Assembly (NCBI GenBank): GCA_035236585.1
Contig: CP141132.1
Coordinates: 21,303,945 to 21,367,944 of the forward strand
Reading direction: 5' to 3'
DNA: 64,000 nt
Source: Warburgia ugandensis
Lineage: Eukaryota > Streptophyta > Magnoliopsida > Canellales > Canellaceae
The number at the start of each line of letters is the position of its first letter. Positions within the stretch are counted from its first letter, which is position 1. The notes under the pieces were generated by a model, which was not told the DNA's origin, searched no databases, and was given only the letters and a program-made list of their open reading frames with translations. Made by a program: the position numbers and the translations under genes. Positions 61,990 through 64,000 of the stretch are shown here, in pieces.

Positions 61990-64000
61990 GAGTGAGTTTT
62001 CTAAATAAACCTTATAGTTAGTTTAGGTTTAAGATTAATTAATTACAAAGTCAATTTAGGTGAAGTGTTACTTAGTGGAATTTTCATTTGCATTAGTTAT
62101 TTTACATTATTGGCCACATCAACATATTCATGCACCATCTTTAGCTTGTAGGTGCAATCTTTCTAGCCCTTCCCTCTCTCCTCATTATTTCATTTGTCCA
62201 CACTTTTGTTTTGAAAACATTAGGGACAATGTTTAATTTAAAACACTAGAGACATTGTTTAATTTAAGTCTGCACTAGTGTATTTTTTATTTGAAATGTC
62301 CAGAGTTTTTGTTTTTACTCTTTTCTACTATCAAAATAAAAATTAAAAAATTTATGATAAGTTCCTTAACAAGGATGAGAATCTAAATATTCAATATATC
62401 ATTGAGATTATAGCTTATTAATAGATTTGTATATACTTAGTTTATTATATTATCCTTTTTCTAAAAATTTTCATTAAAAGTTTAATTCAAAATAATTATC
62501 ACACAAATAACCATATATATTTTAAGTTTAAGAGTAAATATAACTTATACATCCTAAAGAAGATTAGTATAGACTTATAACCTATTTGAGAGTAGATCCA
62601 TTCTTTCTTTTTGAGGGTTATGCATAAATTCTATAAAAAAATTCAGTGGATATGAATTTGTAGATGATCTCATCATTCTTGTCTTTGTAAACTGTTGAGA
62701 AATCATATAAATGACTATATCATATGTATCTTGTGTTTATGATCATTTTTAAACCATATGAAATCTAGGAGATGATAGATGCGATCATTTTTTGTTAAAA
62801 CCCATAGTCTTAAACCCACCTTGAGTTATTTCCAATACTTAGCCCTTTAAGCCTTTTATATTAAGTCTTTTTTCTTGTTAACCAATTTACCGTAACCATA
62901 TTTAACACTTTAATATCTCCATTACCTAGTCTATTTTGAAAATATGTATAGTTGATTTGCAAAAATATCTTGATGAAATAGTATGGGCAATACAATTCAA
63001 GAGATGAACATCAAAAGGCTGAAAAGAAGAAGACTTCAAAAAGGCTATAAATAAAGTCAAGTAGAAAATTGTAGAAATGAAGAAAGATAGCTGATGAAAA
63101 TAAGGATGTTCACTCTCATGTGTAGAAAAGAATATTGTGAAAATACTAATAAAAAACCTTTACATATTCTTTAGAACAATTTTTGTTTACCCTTATACAT
63201 TTTTCTTTAATAACCCTATCCTAAGCTTATTTTTCGTCCTAGTGAAAGACCTAACTTGAGCTTAAGAATAATATGGCTTAGATGTGATTATGAATGAGTA
63301 GGAATTTTGGTAGAGTGTAACATTCTTTAATAGTTGATATCCTTTCCATGAGACTATTATTAGATTTTTCTAAGTTATTATTCTTTTCTATGAAATAGGT
63401 AAGAATTTAGCTTTAATAAACATCATTCTACGTGCATATTCAAGAAAAATTTACCCTTATATGAGTCGTAAGAATATCTTGTGAGATTTGAACTCAAAGC
63501 ATACTTTTGTACTATAATGGAGGATATAATTTACTTGGAGACACATAATTACGTATATATTGGTTATATTCACACACTCACATTCTAAGATTTGATTGGT
63601 AAAGGAAGTTCTTTAGTATAAAGGTAGGATTATGAAATTGTGTTCATTTTTATTAGTATGCCAAAGTTATGAGTTTAATGAATGCTAAATTGAAGAAAAT
63701 TCTATAAAAAAAAAATAAAGAACTTCCATAATGGTTTTTGAAAGGTTTTTGAGTGGCATTCCTAGAAACCCTTACGAGACTATAACTCATCTAGAAGGGG
63801 TAATCTAAGGGTTTAAAGGCTTTTTGCATATGCTAAATGTAAACGATAGCACCCATAAAAGTGGTTAGGATTTTTGGATTTTTTTTTATTTTTATTTTTC
63901 TACTTTGTAGTTTTTCTTGAGGACTAGCAAAATATAAGTTTGGGAGTATTTGATATACTAAGAAATATTACATGTAATATCCCTACATGGACCCACTTTC
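61990..64000 (+). mobile_element. Second Athila-like element: 3' noncoding region and start of 3' LTR
   Basis: Contains ACATTAGGGACAATGTTTAATT at about 62217, CTTAGCCCTTTAAGCC and CAATTTACCGTAACC near 62840-62895, matching in order 48650, 49257 and 49300 in the first Athila-like element but clearly diverged. A polypurine tract AAGTTTGGGAG ends at about 63946, and the LTR presumably starts there (TATTTGATATAC) and leaves the window. No coding sequence recognised. Confidence 0.65.

Noticed and set aside
61820-61990. Plus-strand LDVGIIFPQF reading as an Athila RT start
   Set aside because: Similarity is limited to a few residues and is lost at once; it overlaps sequence that also gives weak minus-strand gypsy readings.

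Overview
This is nuclear DNA from a flowering plant: AT-rich, with one intron-containing plant receptor gene surrounded by layers of decayed transposable elements. The gene's protein has features common in monocot copies (for example Pro56 in the [12 protein letters not shown] stretch), but the species cannot be read from the window. No prokaryotic operons, CRISPR arrays, tRNA or rRNA genes were seen.

The only intact cellular gene I can support is a two-exon KAI2 (karrikin-insensitive 2 / HTL / D14-like) alpha/beta hydrolase on the minus strand at 11554-13088. It encodes 270 residues with the Ser95-Asp217-His246 triad in place. It lies in an island of about 5.4 kb (roughly 8.6-14.05 kb) free of recognisable transposons.

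Layout. 0.3-0.5 kb: 38-39 bp tandem repeat. 0.9-8.6 kb: an old Ty1/copia pol (A) split by a younger complete copia (B, 2715-8416, perfect CATAC target duplication). 8.6-14.05 kb: KAI2 island. 14.06-20.06 kb: third copia element (C, Tnt1/Tork-like, CCAAT duplication) whose 5' LTR has lost its TATA segment. 20.1-23.4 kb: AT-rich DNA with two long GA microsatellites. 23.4-35.3 kb: an old CACTA (En/Spm) element whose TNP2 transposase is split at 26353/34916 by a second CACTA element of 8.56 kb. 35.4-36.3 kb: minus-strand Ty3/gypsy reverse transcriptase remnant. 37.4-39.5 kb: pyrimidine-rich LTR-like DNA. 39.6-41.34 kb: RTE-like LINE remnant. 41.34-42.5 kb: degenerate tandem repeat. 42.57-52.6 kb: a 10 kb Athila-like element with 2.3-2.45 kb LTRs that keeps only gag and protease. 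53.4-61.2 kb: minus-strand LTR element without recognisable proteins, containing an 867 bp tandem duplication, its LTR facing a second inverted LTR copy and forming a large palindrome. 61.2-64 kb: gypsy RNase H fragment and the 3' end of another Athila-like element.

Nearly all transposon reading frames carry stops or frameshifts, so almost nothing here except KAI2 is expected to make a functional protein. I found no convincing new biological system. The best second-look items are the CACTA-in-CACTA nest resolved to the base, the gag-protease-only Athila derivative, and the head-to-head LTR palindrome.
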